A stretch of 64,000 bases of DNA from Cephalopachus bancanus (taxonomy: Eukaryota > Chordata > Mammalia > Primates > Tarsiidae). The notes under the pieces were generated by a model that saw nothing but the letters and a program-made list of their open reading frames with translations, was not told the DNA's origin and did no database searches. The stretch covers positions 5,012,501 through 5,076,500 of the forward strand of contig JAPVLO010000073.1 in NCBI GenBank assembly GCA_027257055.1, read 5' to 3'. The translations under genes and the position numbers were made by a program. This document shows positions 1-11,438 of this stretch, piece by piece. How positions within the stretch are numbered: position 1 is the first letter of the stretch; every line of letters begins with the position of its first letter.

Positions 1-212
1 GTTCCCAATGGAAGAAGAAAGATGTCTTAAGAGAGTTAGTTCAAAACCCCTTAATGTGATGCACTACATAAAATCCCTGTGTCATTTCCTTTAAGCTAAC
101 TACAACAAAGATATGCAATACTCCTATCGTTGGAGTTATGCTTTCTTTTAATGTAGCACAATTCATAGACTGGACAACGTGGTGACCAACCTTTTATGTG
201 AGTTATAAATAA

Positions 213-236
213 TGTGTGCATGTGTGTGTATGTGTA

Positions 237-264
<28 letters not shown>
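213..264. repeat. (GT)n microsatellite
   Basis: Imperfect TG/GT run that becomes a pure GT tract over its last 28 bases (237-264). It is a simple dinucleotide repeat, likely length-polymorphic. Confidence 0.95.
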
Positions 265-269
<5 letters not shown>

Positions 270-2080
270 CCATTATAAAAGAGAGCTATAATTTTAAAGC
301 ACAATGTTTATCAAATAGCTTATCCAACTACACACTTCACTTCTGGATTGGTGCCACCAACAGCTAAATATATGAATAAGCATAAGACCAAAGAAAAATT
401 GTGAATAAATTAATATTTATGGAATGATAATGATATGAGCTTCAGGGAAGAGAATGCCAGGTAGTTACGTATGTTTCTTAATACTAACGTGATCAAATCC
501 ACATACACTCTACATTCTCTCCTTGTCTTAGCATTCTGTCTAAATCAGGGGAGGCTCCATTTCTGACTGGGAAGGAATAGAGTGATCCTAAAATACCTAC
601 TAGGATAAGACAAGTTAAAAAACAAAGTTGAAACTTTATCTGAGCCCCCAGAGCTCCACCAGCAAAGATATTATGGTAATTTTTGCTTGTTTAAATTGTT
701 TTTATTTTACTAAATATCTTTTCTCCCTTCTAGTTGTTGGTGTATATTCAGGGGGTAGTAAGAAGAAAACATGTTCTATCTTCAAATATGATTCCATGTA
801 TTTTATAAAATGCTTTAGTTGAAAGTAATTTAAAAGTGAATCCAGTATCTTTTGGAGGAAGTGACTCATCCAATCCCGCACAATAGTTATAGGCAGATGT
901 AGTACGAGAATGCAGATCCTCCGGTGCTTAAGCTGGGACTCTGTGTAGTAAACTAAGCTGAAGCTGGCTATTCACTCTCTGGGATAATAAATGCTTTTCA
1001 GAATGATTCTTCTTCATTCTCACTCTAATATGCATTATTGTTATCAGAAAACTTTTTTAGTACAACATTTCCTACTTGCAACAAAAAAAGGAGAGCGCAT
1101 TGGGACCTGGAATAGCCAAATAGCAACATGGAAGATACTGGGTATCTAAGGGGCAGGAGAAGAGGAGCAGAAAGTGTGAGTTAATCATATTTTTAAAAGA
1201 GGAAAAGAGGCTTAATTACATATAAAAGCCACTTTCATTGCTCTGGAGGTTCCCAAGGGATAAATATTACTGGCAGTATAACCTGTCAGAATTATTTTCA
1301 GTCTGAAGTATGGGAAAAGGGAAAGGGAAAAACGATATGCAGTAGACTATGAAGAGAGACCTCCTCTGTCTTATCAACAGAAAAGATTAGAGACTCCTTT
1401 CCTTAGTCTCACGATATTTAGAATAAAATTTCTGAGCAAGCTAGTACATTTTAAAATATGAACAAAGTATATGAGAGGGAGATCTGTGGGGCATTATGCT
1501 TATAAGAAAATATTGAGTATTTGTTTGGTGTTATATGGAGAGTTGCATCACTTATTCATGCCTTTGTATCCGAAAGCAATTTGAGCAAGCTAAAGAGTGG
1601 GATTTTAACTTTAAAGACATGGAGTTTTTGTCAAATTATAAATCTTTAATCTGGTCTGTTTAAGGATATATACTTAAAGAAAGAGAGAAAAGAGAATTTG
1701 TAAACTTCTAGTGTGTTTTCCAATGCAAAGAAGGAAAGCCATCTAAATTTGGTTACAAATCCCAGAAGAAACCTCGATTTGACCCCTTTCTCTCCATCTT
1801 TCCCGCAGACAATCCCAGAAATACTTGTTTTCCCTGTTGTAGTCATAGTACAGGCATTAGAAACATTTCCAAACAGAACTTAAGCTATTCATATGAAGAT
1901 ACAATGATGAGTTTTATGATTAAATACATCAGTTTAACTTGTGCTAAGCATTATTATACTGAAGCACTAAACCATTGAAAGTTGTTGTCAAAAACCATAA
2001 AAATCCACTCACAACTTGCACAATTTAAATGTAATACTGTTTCTCAGATCAAGAATAACAAAGAGAATGCAGAAAATAGA
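265..2080. other. Unique AT-rich sequence, no gene seen
   Basis: I see no repeat family, splice-bounded exon or RNA gene here. The short open frames (for example 628-822 + and 1646-1846 -) have no recognisable protein content and are of chance length. Confidence 0.5.
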
Positions 2081-2086
2081 ACTTGG

Positions 2087-2400
2087 GTTTTTTTTGTTGT
2101 TTTTTTTTGAGTTGGAGTCTCACTCTGGTGCCCAGGCTGGAATTCAGTGGCACAATCACGGCTCACTGCAGCCTCTATTTCCTGGGCTCATGCTACCCTT
2201 TTGCCTCAACCTCACAAATAGCTAAAATTACAGATGCACGTCACCACGAAAAGTTATTATTTTTTTTTTTTGTTAGGAGGGAGGCAGGGATAAGGTCTGG
2301 CTATGTTGCCTAGGCTGGTATCTAACTCTTGGGCTCAAGAAATCCTCTTGCTTTGGCCTCCCAAAGTGCTGGGATCACAGGTATGAGCCATCTCGCCCAG
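2087..2400 (-). repeat. Alu element (old, AluJ-like)
   Basis: Reverse-oriented 7SL-derived dimer. It begins with a T-rich tract, then GAGTTGGAGTCTCACTCTGG, and ends with GGGATCACAGGTATGAGCCA. An internal T-run marks the mid A-linker. Flanks CAGAAAATAGAACTTG (about 2070) and CAGAAGATGAAACTTG (2401) look like a decayed target-site duplication. High divergence suggests an old copy. Confidence 0.9.
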
Positions 2401-2589
2401 CAGAAGATGAAACTTGAAGGTATACCCACCTGAGATGAGAGCCATGACTTTGCCAAAATAATAACGAGCAGTTTTTCCAAATGTAGTAAGGTATAAAATG
2501 GGTGCAGGATTTTTTAAAAAGTAATTTCAATTACACAAAAAAGTTATGCAATGATATAGAGAGAAGTAACTTCATGAGCCTTTGATGGG

Positions 2590-2945
2590 CCATTCATTCC
2601 TTCATTGAACATTTATCCATGGGGCTCCTCCAAGTAACAGGCACTTTTCTAAACACTGAGTAAGAGCAGTAATCAAAACAAAATCCCTGGTTCCATGGAG
2701 CACACAAGTCATTGGGAGAGCAGATGCTAAACAAGTAACTTTTTTAAAACATCAGTTAATGATAAGATTATGAAAATAACAAAATATGGTAATGGAGTGT
2801 AATCAATGAGGATCTGCCATGTTATATAGGACAGAGAAGGCTTCTCTAATCAGGATACATTTGAGGGGAAACCAAAGTTAGTGAAGACACCTGAGGACAC
2901 AGCATTCCAGCCAGAGAGAAAAGCTCTGAGATAGGAATCATCTTA
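2590..2945 (-). repeat. L2 LINE 3' fragment
   Basis: Starts with the characteristic CATTCATTCCTTCATTGAAC run, followed by decayed matches to the usual antisense L2 3' end (AACAGGCACTTTTCTAAACAC, AAAATCCCTGGTTCCATGGAG) and a later 'gaaggcttctctaa' stretch. Ancient mammalian LINE-2, heavily diverged. Confidence 0.65.
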
Positions 2946-2982
2946 TCCTGTTTTAAAGAATATCAGAGAGAAGTACAAGTAA

Positions 2983-3262
2983 GGACAGTGGTTGAGAGTG
3001 TGGACTTTGGAGTCGGCTAGAATAATTTTTAAAGCTCACAACATAGAATCATCTGGTCCAATATATCAATAGTGCCAAGATTGAGAAACTTTGCATTAAG
3101 GCAAATGACTTAACCATTCTAAGATTCAGTTTCTTCATCTGTGACTTGGGGGTAATATTATCTATCTCGCAGAATTATTATAATAATTAAATAAGCTAGT
3201 ACATATAAAGCATAGTGCCTGGCACAAGATAGGCACTTCATTACTACTAAATATTGGTATTA
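2983..3262 (+). repeat. MIR SINE, possibly interrupted
   Basis: MIR order is visible: AGTGGTTGAGAGTGTGGACT, then TTCAGTTTCTTCATCTGTGA, then GTGCCTGGCACA near the 3' end. About 70 bases near 3028-3097 do not fit the MIR consensus and may be a second decayed insertion. Confidence 0.75.
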
Positions 3263-3274
3263 TCAAATCCTCCC

Positions 3275-3515
3275 TTAACTCCACCATCCCATTTCTCTGC
3301 TCCCTTTAACAACTCCTTAAAATAGTTGTTTATACTGAAAATGTCTACTTTTCCCATTCTCTTTTAAACCTGTTCTAATCAGGCTTTCATTGCCATCACT
3401 TCTTTCTTATAAAGGTCACCAGTGACTCCATATTATTAATTACAGTGATAATTTTTCAGTCCTCATCTTACTTGTCCTGCCATCAGCATTTAATAAAATG
3501 GCCTTTTATTGTCAA
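3275..3515 (+). repeat. L2 LINE reverse-transcriptase fragment
   Basis: The stretch AAGGTCACCAGTGACTCC followed by TTTTCAGTCCTCATCTTACT resembles the L2 RT region that encodes an SVLILLDLSAAFD-type motif (RT motif A). Frame is broken by decay, so it is non-functional. Confidence 0.5.
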
Positions 3516-3516
3516 A

Positions 3517-3535
3517 AAACAACAACAACAACAAT
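3517..3535. repeat. (CAA)n short microsatellite
   Basis: Run of CAA triplets (AACAACAACAACAACAA). Simple repeat, short. Confidence 0.85.
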
Positions 3536-3810
3536 ATAAAGAATATCAGAGATGCTTGTGTGCCTGGAGTAGACCAAATAAGAGGAAAAATAATATGACC
3601 TTCTGCAAAGTCTTTGTCTTTGATTAAGAGACATATAAAAAGCTGTTGGAAGGTTTATATAAGAGTGACATAGTTAGACATATTTTTAAAAGATTCATCG
3701 GCTTTATGAAAAATAAACTGTGGTGCCTGGAGGGAGGAAAAGTGGGATCAGTTAAGTAACTATTGCAACGGACCAGATTGGTAGCAGTGGCTCCATAAAC
3801 TAGATGTTTA

Positions 3811-4112
3811 GGGGCAGGCTTGTTGGCTCATACCTGTAACCCCAGCAATTTGGAGGCCATGCAGGAGGATCACACAAGGCCTGGGCAACATGGTGAGATC
3901 CTGTCTCTACAATAAAAAAAACAAAAAAAAAAAACAAAAAAGAGAAGCTAGGCAGGCTGGTGCACACCAGTCATTCTAGCTACTAGGGAAGCTGAGGCAG
4001 GAGCGTGATCTGAGCTCAGGAATTTAAGGCTAAAATGAGGACTGATCATGCCACTGCACTCCAGCCTGGAGACAGAGCAAGACCCTACATCTAAACAAAT
4101 AAGTAAATAAGT
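3811..4112 (+). repeat. Alu element (old, AluJ-like)
   Basis: Forward Alu dimer: degenerate GGCTCATACCTGTAACCCCA start, mid A-rich linker at about 3910-3940, then GCCACTGCACTCCAGCCTGG near the 3' end. Many substitutions and indels show age. Confidence 0.88.
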
Positions 4113-4114
4113 AA

Positions 4115-5110
4115 CTAGAGGTACAGAACAAGATTTTTTTGTGTTGCCATTTAGCTAAACTAAAGACAGACTCCAAAAGGGGAAAAAAAGAAGACAAAAA
4201 GGAAGTAAAGAGTTAGCTACAGGCATACAGATATAGATCAACCAATTCTGGAACATAAATCTGGGTGAAGTAATAGTGAGGAATAGTTCTTAAAGATGTT
4301 GGGGATCTTTTTTTTTAAATGAGATGATTTTATGACAGTCTACATATGCTAAGATGTTAAGATATTTGGATTAGTGTACTGTAAGTTTTTCCTCACTATC
4401 TGCCAGTGAGAAATGTTATAAATGCTTTCTCCGAAATATGTCTGCCACTGATTTTTTTCCTTACCCCCTAAAATACATTTTTAAGAAAGTTTGTTTTTCT
4501 TCTTATGGTTGAGAAAAAGTTACAAAATGATAGCTATAGTTGTGTGTATGTAACAAAATGATACAAAATTAAAATGACAAAGAAAACTTTCATAGAAAAT
4601 ATCATCAAACAAAAGTTAAAAAAAGGAATACTATAAAAAGTTTTTATTTTTTTAATTAAAAATAAAAACTTTGGGGAATTCAAAGTGAATTTCTTTACCT
4701 GTTAATATAAAAGCTTAAGACATTCTAAAGGTATAATTTTTTTCAGATTTATGTTAGAAAAATCTTTAAGAGAAATATAAAACTCAAATTTTAAATCAAC
4801 ATTATCTTACACAAAGTATATTTTAAGGAAATTTAAGTCTTCTGTGGCAGAAATTGAAGGAAATTGAGGAACATTAATAAACTAAAAAATGCTGAGAGCG
4901 TTAAACCCCTGAGAATCCATTTGCTTCACAGCAATGTGCTTTTTCAACATTTAAATTGTATTCATTCTTTCTAATGAAAATAATTTTCCACAGCAGAAAA
5001 AAATGAAGATGTCAATTCTGTATCAATATAATCAGAAGGTGTGTTCTAGATATCCTTTGCAAATAGCAGGAAGAGAGAAGAATATAACCAATTGGAAAGG
5101 TGAATTCAAT
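4115..5110. other. AT-rich unique sequence
   Basis: Nothing recognisable as a gene or a repeat family. Contains A- and T-rich tracts. Confidence 0.4.
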
Positions 5111-5114
5111 CAGT

Positions 5115-5178
5115 AGTGGAGTATAGGTCCAAGAACGCATATTGCAAGTGGAGTATAGGTCCAAGAACACATATTGCA
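5115..5178. repeat. 32-bp direct tandem duplication
   Basis: Two adjacent 32-base units starting AGTGGAGTATAGGTCCAAGA, at 5115-5146 and 5147-5178, differing at one base (AACGCAT versus AACACAT). Near-identity implies a recent event. Confidence 0.95.
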
Positions 5179-5239
5179 AGTTTCAAGGAATACAAAGGGT
5201 TGAATTGGGACCTCCTAGATGATTTATGCAGAAAATTGT

Positions 5240-5542
5240 ATTTTGTTGTTGTTGAGTCAGAGTTTCACTCTGTCGCTCAGGCTGAAGGGTCGCTCAGGCT
5301 GAGGATCGCTCAGGCTCACAGCAGCCTCAACCTCCTGAGCTCAGGCGATCATTTCATTTCTGTCTCTTTAGAAGCTCGGACTACAGGTATGCACCACCAC
5401 ACCCAGATAATTTTTTGATATTTTGTAGAGACAAGATCATGCTATGTTGCCCAGATTGGTCTCAAACTCCTGGGCTCAAGCAATCTTCCCACCTCTGCCT
5501 CCCAAAGTGCTGGGATGCAGGTGTGAGCCACCATGCCTGGCC
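5240..5542 (-). repeat. Alu element with internal 16-bp triplication
   Basis: Reverse Alu from a TTGTTGTTGTTGAG head to GTGAGCCACCATGCCTGGCC. Inside it, three consecutive 16-base units built on TCGCTCAGGCT occur at 5272-5287, 5288-5303 and 5304-5319, replacing the usual single 'cccaggctggagtgcagtgg' segment. This is a slippage-type expansion after insertion. Confidence 0.92.
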
Positions 5543-5559
5543 AAACTGCATTTTTTTTT

Positions 5560-8500
5560 TTTAAGTTTTAGATTGAGTTAGTCAAATCGACTAAATTTAA
5601 GAATTTATATTCTACATGGCAAGCTGGAAGAATGAGCTAATATAAGTCAATTTACAGAAGTAAACAAAGTTTACAATTACAAAATAAAACAGGAAAAGTG
5701 AATAAAGAAGTAAATATTAAAATACAATGTTGTTTTTAAAAATGAAATGGGGTGATGCCAGTGTAGCTCATCGCAGAGTACAGATATACTGTGTCAGATT
5801 AGCTGCCAGGCAAATATCTATGTAGATAAACACAAATTCCTAATCACTCCAACTATAAAATTGAGATTACACTCCTAAAAATAATTAGGCCAATACTTAG
5901 TAATATTACTTTTGAGGAAATAGCAAATTACCAAAGCAACCATTTGAAGAAAATATAGCTTTAATGAATACTACTGCTAAAAATACATCACCATATACAC
6001 ATAGATTTACTTATTTGTTTTAATATTAATAGTGTTGCAACATAATATATCTAAATTTTGTCTTAAAACCTGTCTTCAGCATCTCAATATGCTAACATTA
6101 ACCTCTTGGTTAGTCATAAAATTTCTTTACGTTTCGCCAAAGCTAGGCACATTTTAGTTTGTTTTGTCTGGAAAATTCAGGGCTTGGGATTGATAAACAT
6201 ACAGAGCAATGCAAAGTAGTATACACAAAAACACTTATGAAGTAAATAAGCAAGTGGAAGTACCCATTTATTTTAATAGGCAAGAATACCCGCAAAATAA
6301 GAATATTCTACAGGAAAGAATATCCTACAACATGAATCTTTATGTCATTCAATAATAAACTTTCACAACCAATGCTGGGCTAAAAAAAAAAAAAAAAAAA
6401 AAAGGTCATGTTATTTTTAGACAACTCTCCTAACCATGCTTAGTTAAGATTTTTTTTTTTTTTTTTAAGTTATAGGACCGACTTTGAAGTTCTGGAAAAC
6501 AAAAGAAGAAGCTCGAAGTTTGGATCAACTCCATGTGAAAGCAGTGAAAATTACCTACGCCCCATGAAAAAAAGAAAAAAAAGTCCAAAGAACATAGTTA
6601 TTTTACTTAATAGACTATAGACATGATACGACTTTAAACCAAGTATATATATATGAAGAGATAATAGTTTTTCTAAAGAAATGTTTATTTCATTTAAAAA
6701 GGAACAGAACTAAAGTAAATTACACTATATAAAATTTTAATTAGGAATTAGATTATTTGCAGACCATGAGCACTGAAAAACATTTCTTAAAGAGTTTCAA
6801 GAACAGAGATTACCTTTACAGAAGCCTTAAGAATATAAACAGGAATCTCTCTGGGTTGGAATTTTATGAATTAAGGACTACACCTGTATAAATAAGGTTA
6901 CAAAAACTGATACAAATATTCAGATCTCATTGGGCCTATTTTATGATATAGTTTTTCTTTTATCAAAGAGTGTATGAATTTGGGCACTGGTTAGAACATT
7001 TGGGCTCTATTCATTTATCAGTTAGGAGTACTACTATTTAACACAAAGTTCAAGAAAAAATAGTTTGAGTGTGCCAATAATTAATATTCAGCAATTGTGA
7101 TAAAATTGGTATGATTTACAAATTCAACCATGACTTACAATTTGTCTACTAACAATTATGTCAAAAAAAATTTTAGTGACCTGTGTCCTCAATCACATTC
7201 CCTTCTTACAAGTCAATGGCCTCTTTCTCATTTAATTCAGAGAGGTAGAAAATACATGATGAAGTCCATCATCCTGTTTTCTATCAGTATTGTAAATGAT
7301 TTAATAGTATTGTGGCTGACTTAACATGACAGAAAGACAAGGGTGATGAGGCAGAGCCAGCTATAAATCCCTTTAAAAGGTCACAAATAATATCTCTTTT
7401 ATATAATTAAGTTTTGTAACCTTCACACCTTCTCTTGAAATAAACATGTTCGGTAAATGTGTCTATGATCATTATACTGTTAAATGCTCTATGAGTCTTA
7501 ATCAAATCATAGTTATTTTCATACATTTAAACATGCTTTTTATTAAGTACAATTCTAATAACTATACAAAGAGAATTGTTTTGTGTTTTTGAAATCTGGC
7601 TTACACAAAGGAAATATAACTTCTCATTACAGAATATCTGTAAAAATAATGTTCACCTTCTTTCTACTTTTATGGTGTGTCATATACAAGTCTTTCCTCT
7701 CTATTTTAGATTTCTAGGATGTTACAGATGTTTATTTTATTATTCTAAGCAAAACACTGCACTATCCTCAGTGCAAAGAAATGAAACTCCAAGTACAGAT
7801 TACTCAGGTACAAAAATTTCATAAATCTATTCCTATCATAATGTAACTAAAGGTTCCTTTTCATTCCAGAGTATAAATTCAATGACAACAATATCCCATA
7901 ATATGAGTTGAACAATTTGGGAAAACAATTATAAATACTTCATAATTAATATGTTTTCTTTTGATTGCTTTAGTTATTCTAATGCAGACTAAAGTATAAT
8001 GGGGCATTTTAATAATCTATGTATAAAAATAAAATATTCACTGTACTCTTAAGTTGAATGCTAAAATTTATTGCCTTAAAAATTTTCACATTCTTTTAAG
8101 TAGTTAAAAGTGAACTTTAAGATGCTTTTTAAAAATTGAGCGCTCTTCTCTCTCACTTACATACCACTGTTATGTATTAGCAGGCTTCTAGTCTCTTCTT
8201 TCAAAGTTAGTAAATTCACAATTACACAGTTATTTCACTTAGTTTTAGATAACAATGAAATGGTGAGTTTTTTGAGAAAGCACTGAATTGGACAACTACT
8301 GAACATGGGTCTAGTTAGATTACAAAAATAAAAAAGAATGAAAGAAAGGAAAGAAAGCAAGTAGACAAGAGAAAAAAGGACTTTAAAAAGCTCTAGGGTT
8401 GATATGAAATTGTATGACCCTAATGATTACTGTGTATATACCTTTATACCTATTCTATTATGGTAAATACAAATACATCAAAATTGTAAATTAATTGTTT

Positions 8501-9555
8501 AGCAGAATTAAACAAACACTATATTTTAAAATTCCAGTACACTGAGAAGATACTGATCCATAACTCATACTGACAGAAAAGATAAACAGGCCCCTTAACA
8601 ACATAAAACATTTCCCAAGGTATGCCACAATGCAAACGTGAAGATGAAAATATCTGAATGCTTATCTTTACTTCAGTTTGAACCCCTAACACATTTTTGC
8701 TATTAAACACACCCCTTTTGTCTCCACCGCTGCCTAATCAAACTAGTGAAGTTAGGAGAGCTTGCTAAAATGCGCCTTCCAGGCAAACTTTTGTTTTCCA
8801 AAGGCAAAGCTCTCCAAATACTTGCAGTTGGAAAAAACGTCCACTTCAACTACCAGACACCAGGACGTCACTTTCTCCCTTGGGCTTACCTGCTACTACT
8901 TAACTATTCTTCCAAGTAGACTGGGCGTGTTGGGAGGTAGCTCCTTGAACACTTCTGACTCCATGATGACTACTTATGTACACACCTTACTCCCACAGGT
9001 CCTTCGCACCCTTTACCCTCTATTCCTTGCTGAGAACTCACCCAGGGCGCTTAGCGCTTGTCACGTCGCCAACGCCTGCCCACCTGGGAGCAAAGAGTCC
9101 TGGAGGAATAGTCCTCAAGATCAAGAAACTGTCTGGATTTCAACATGTGGTGAGAGAAGCCTATGTAGGGAAGAGGTGGGGGGATGCGGAAGGGGGATAG
9201 GAGCCTTACAGATAGCAGCTGTCCGTTAAGTGGTTTAAATCTGTTGGTTAAAAAGCTGAATAAACAAATACACAGATGGGTCTGGTTTCTTGGGGATGCT
9301 GAATTCTGAAGAGCCTCCCAAGCAGGGCACCAGTTCGGCCTGTCTAGACTCATCCCTATGCAAAACGCGCACTGGTTCGGCTTTCAAATCCCCAGACTTA
9401 CACACGTCTTTCCCTCCTCATGTTCCTTCACCATCAAAGTGTCACCCCACGCGCCAGGTGCCCTGAGACTTACCCCAGAGATCTCAGAATCTGAGGACAG
9501 AGGGGCAACCTTTCCTCCCTGCTCTAGAGATGCCCGAACACTGCCTGCAAGGGAG
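5560..9555. other. Repeat-poor AT-rich flank left of the CpG island
   Basis: About 4 kb with no recognised interspersed repeat or protein-coding exon. It holds a 22-A run (6382-6403) and a 17-T run (6450-6466) that could pair. Near the right end are two good minus-strand splice-donor matches, at 8889 (GCAG|GTAAGC) and 9473 (GGG|GTAAGT), which fit leftward transcripts from the island. Confidence 0.45.
6382..6466. repeat. Inverted poly(A)/poly(T) pair
   Basis: 22 consecutive A (6382-6403) are followed 46 bases later by 17 consecutive T (6450-6466). The arms could form a hairpin. No Alu-like sequence lies between them. Confidence 0.8.
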
Positions 9556-10672
9556 GATATACACTGATGTCGGGGTATCGGGGAGCTTTCCGGCCTCCCC
9601 GGCGAGTAGAGGCGCGCGGAAGACGCGCGGGCGACGCGCGCGCAGGCACCCAGCGGGTCCCTCCCGCGCCGCCGCCGCCGCACGTGCGCCGCCGGGAGCG
9701 CGAAGGGCGCTGAGTTCCGCGCTGTGCCCGCCGCCTGCCAGGATCGCGGAAACTCGCAGGTAGAAGCCAGGATGGGGTCTGCGCCCCTCCCACGTGCCCT
9801 CCCCGAAAACCGCGGGGCGCGATTCCACCCCAAAGCCATCCAGAGAGTGAGAAAGACCTCGGAGCGGAATAAAAGTAAAAATCAGGACAGGCCCCGGGGA
9901 AGGGGGGCAGTGGGTCGTGCTGCCGCGTGGAGTGGGGAGAGGGCGCGAGAGGGGCAACAGTTCAGCTGCTTCGGCCATCCCGAAGCGTCACTAGGGGCCA
10001 GGAGTTTCTTGACTCCGGAAACAGGACTTGTCCCCTGTTCGCCTCTCTCCTTCCCAGAGAAGTACTTCTGAAATGCACGCGGGAGAGCCCAACTTCGAGA
10101 CTAGAAGCGCGCACTTGCCCAACCGAGTAAATAAAGGTCAGCGCTTGGATCAATGAAGTGTGCGCTTCCACCCGTCAGATGTTTTTACTGTGGATTCTCC
10201 TCCCGAGGGGAGGGGGAAGGGAGGAAGAGGAAAAGACAACAAACAATAAAAAGAAAAAAACAAAAAAACAAGAGTCAACACACACACATCTGGTGTTTCG
10301 ACACACATTTTTTCCCTCAGCCGCTGTCTCTCCGGACGAGGCAACGTTTTGCATACTCAAAACTAAAAATCATCCGTGAGCCCGCGGCAAAGTCTCCCCC
10401 TCCCCCCCCGACCCCCATCACAAAGCAAAATGAAAAAGCACAACAAGTGGCGATGCCGGGTCCGGAACGCGACCCCGACGCCAAGCCGCCGGAATTTGAC
10501 ACATGTCACACGCGCCCGCCAGCGGAGCGCTGCCGTTGGGGCGAAACTTTGCCGCCGCCGCGGGAGGAGCGCGGAGCAGAGTAAAGTCGCAGCCCGGCCC
10601 GGCGTGGAGGTGGCTGGGACGGGGTGGGGTGCGGAGGTGCAAGCGCGCCAGAGTAAGGGCGAAGAAACTTAC

Positions 10673-11330
10673 CGCGACCGGGGACGCCGTGGGCAGCGTC
10701 CCGGGAGGTGGCCCCGCGGCGCCGAGGCAGAAGCCCCCCAAACAACACACCCACGCGCGAGTCCCGGCAGCTGCTGCGGCTGCGGCGAGTGGGGGGCGCG
10801 CCCGGGGGCGGGGGGCGGGGGGACCGGAGGAAGCCGCAGCCGGCGGACGCGGCCGCCGCATAAATGACCGGGGCGGGCGCTCGCGGGCAGGCTGCGGGTG
10901 GCGCGGGGCTGGAGCTGGGGCGAAGCGGCGGCCGCGGAGCTGCACGCGCCGGCGTGTCTCGCGCTTTCTCGGAGGCTCGCGCTGTCTCGCGCTGCCGCTC
11001 CCCCCACCCGGATCTGTGTGTGTGTGTGTGTGTGTCTGTGTGTGTGTGTGTGTGTGTCTGTGTGTGTGAGTGTGCGCTGCCGGGCGCGCGCACCCGGGCG
11101 CGCGCGCGTGTTGTTGGCAAGGCAAACTGTACACACACTGCGCGCGGGGCTGCCTCGCCTCGGAGGGGCGGGCGGGGGGAAGGGACTCCTCGGAGGATTC
11201 CGAAGTGCGGCCGGGCCACTTGTTTGTTTTGTTTGACTATGCGTTGTGACTGCCGTTGTTATTGTTGATCCAAGAAGTGGTTTGTAACCAGCGGGTTAGG
11301 ATGCCTGTCTCCCCCCTCCACCGCGCTCCC
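10673..11330 (-). other. Candidate minus-strand first exon
   Basis: A perfect GTAAGT splice donor lies on the minus strand (exon ends 10673, context GCG|GTAAGT). Upstream in the same direction are CCAAT (11391-11387), CRE (11416-11409) and TGTTTACA (11437-11430), in the order of a promoter driving leftward transcription; the TSS would be near 11.25-11.33 kb. A minus-strand ATG at 10861-10859 opens 63 codons that reach the donor exactly on a codon boundary. The peptide is Arg/Pro/Ala-rich with a short hydrophobic WVCCLGGFCLGAAG stretch. The start context is poor (T at -3), so the exon may be 5' UTR only. No protein family recognised. Confidence 0.35.
11014..11073. repeat. (TG)n microsatellite inside the CpG island
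   Basis: About 60 bases of TG dinucleotides broken twice by TGTCTG. On the minus strand it would encode His-Thr repeats in the open frames, which argues that those frames are not real proteins. If the leftward exon exists, the tract is in its 5' UTR. Confidence 0.95.
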
Positions 11331-11386
11331 CCCGGTTCCCCAACTTGTTTAAGGGAGGAGGAAGCGCGGGGCCGAAGAGTGTTCGG

Positions 11387-11438
11387 ATTGGCAGCGGAGC
11401 CTCCTGGCTGACGTCAGGTCCACCTGCTATGTAAACAA
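11387..11438 (-). promoter_or_regulatory. Clustered CCAAT, CRE, E-box and forkhead sites
   Basis: Within 52 bases: ATTGG (CCAAT on the minus strand, 11387-11391), the full palindromic cAMP-response element TGACGTCA (11409-11416), a CACCTG E-box (11421-11426) and TGTAAACA (forkhead-type, 11430-11437). The CRE-CCAAT spacing (17 bases) is typical of proximal promoters binding CREB/ATF and NF-Y. CCAAT orientation favours leftward transcription but does not prove it. Confidence 0.6.

Noticed and set aside
8762..9229. 155-residue plus frame before the island
   Set aside because: No recognisable domain, overlapped by other frames in both directions, no splice support; composition follows local GC.
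10418..11219. Long minus-strand open frames of 237-238 residues across the CpG island
   Set aside because: They run through the (CA)n tract as His-Thr repeats, overlap frames on the other strand of similar length, and have no domains; long frames are expected where GC content makes stops rare. Only the short splice-bounded part (10673-10861) was kept as a weak candidate.
10503..11268. Plus-strand frames of 134-188 residues in the island
   Set aside because: They encode low-complexity Ala/Gly/Arg and Val-Cys repeats from the TG array; no donor at a sensible place and no family.
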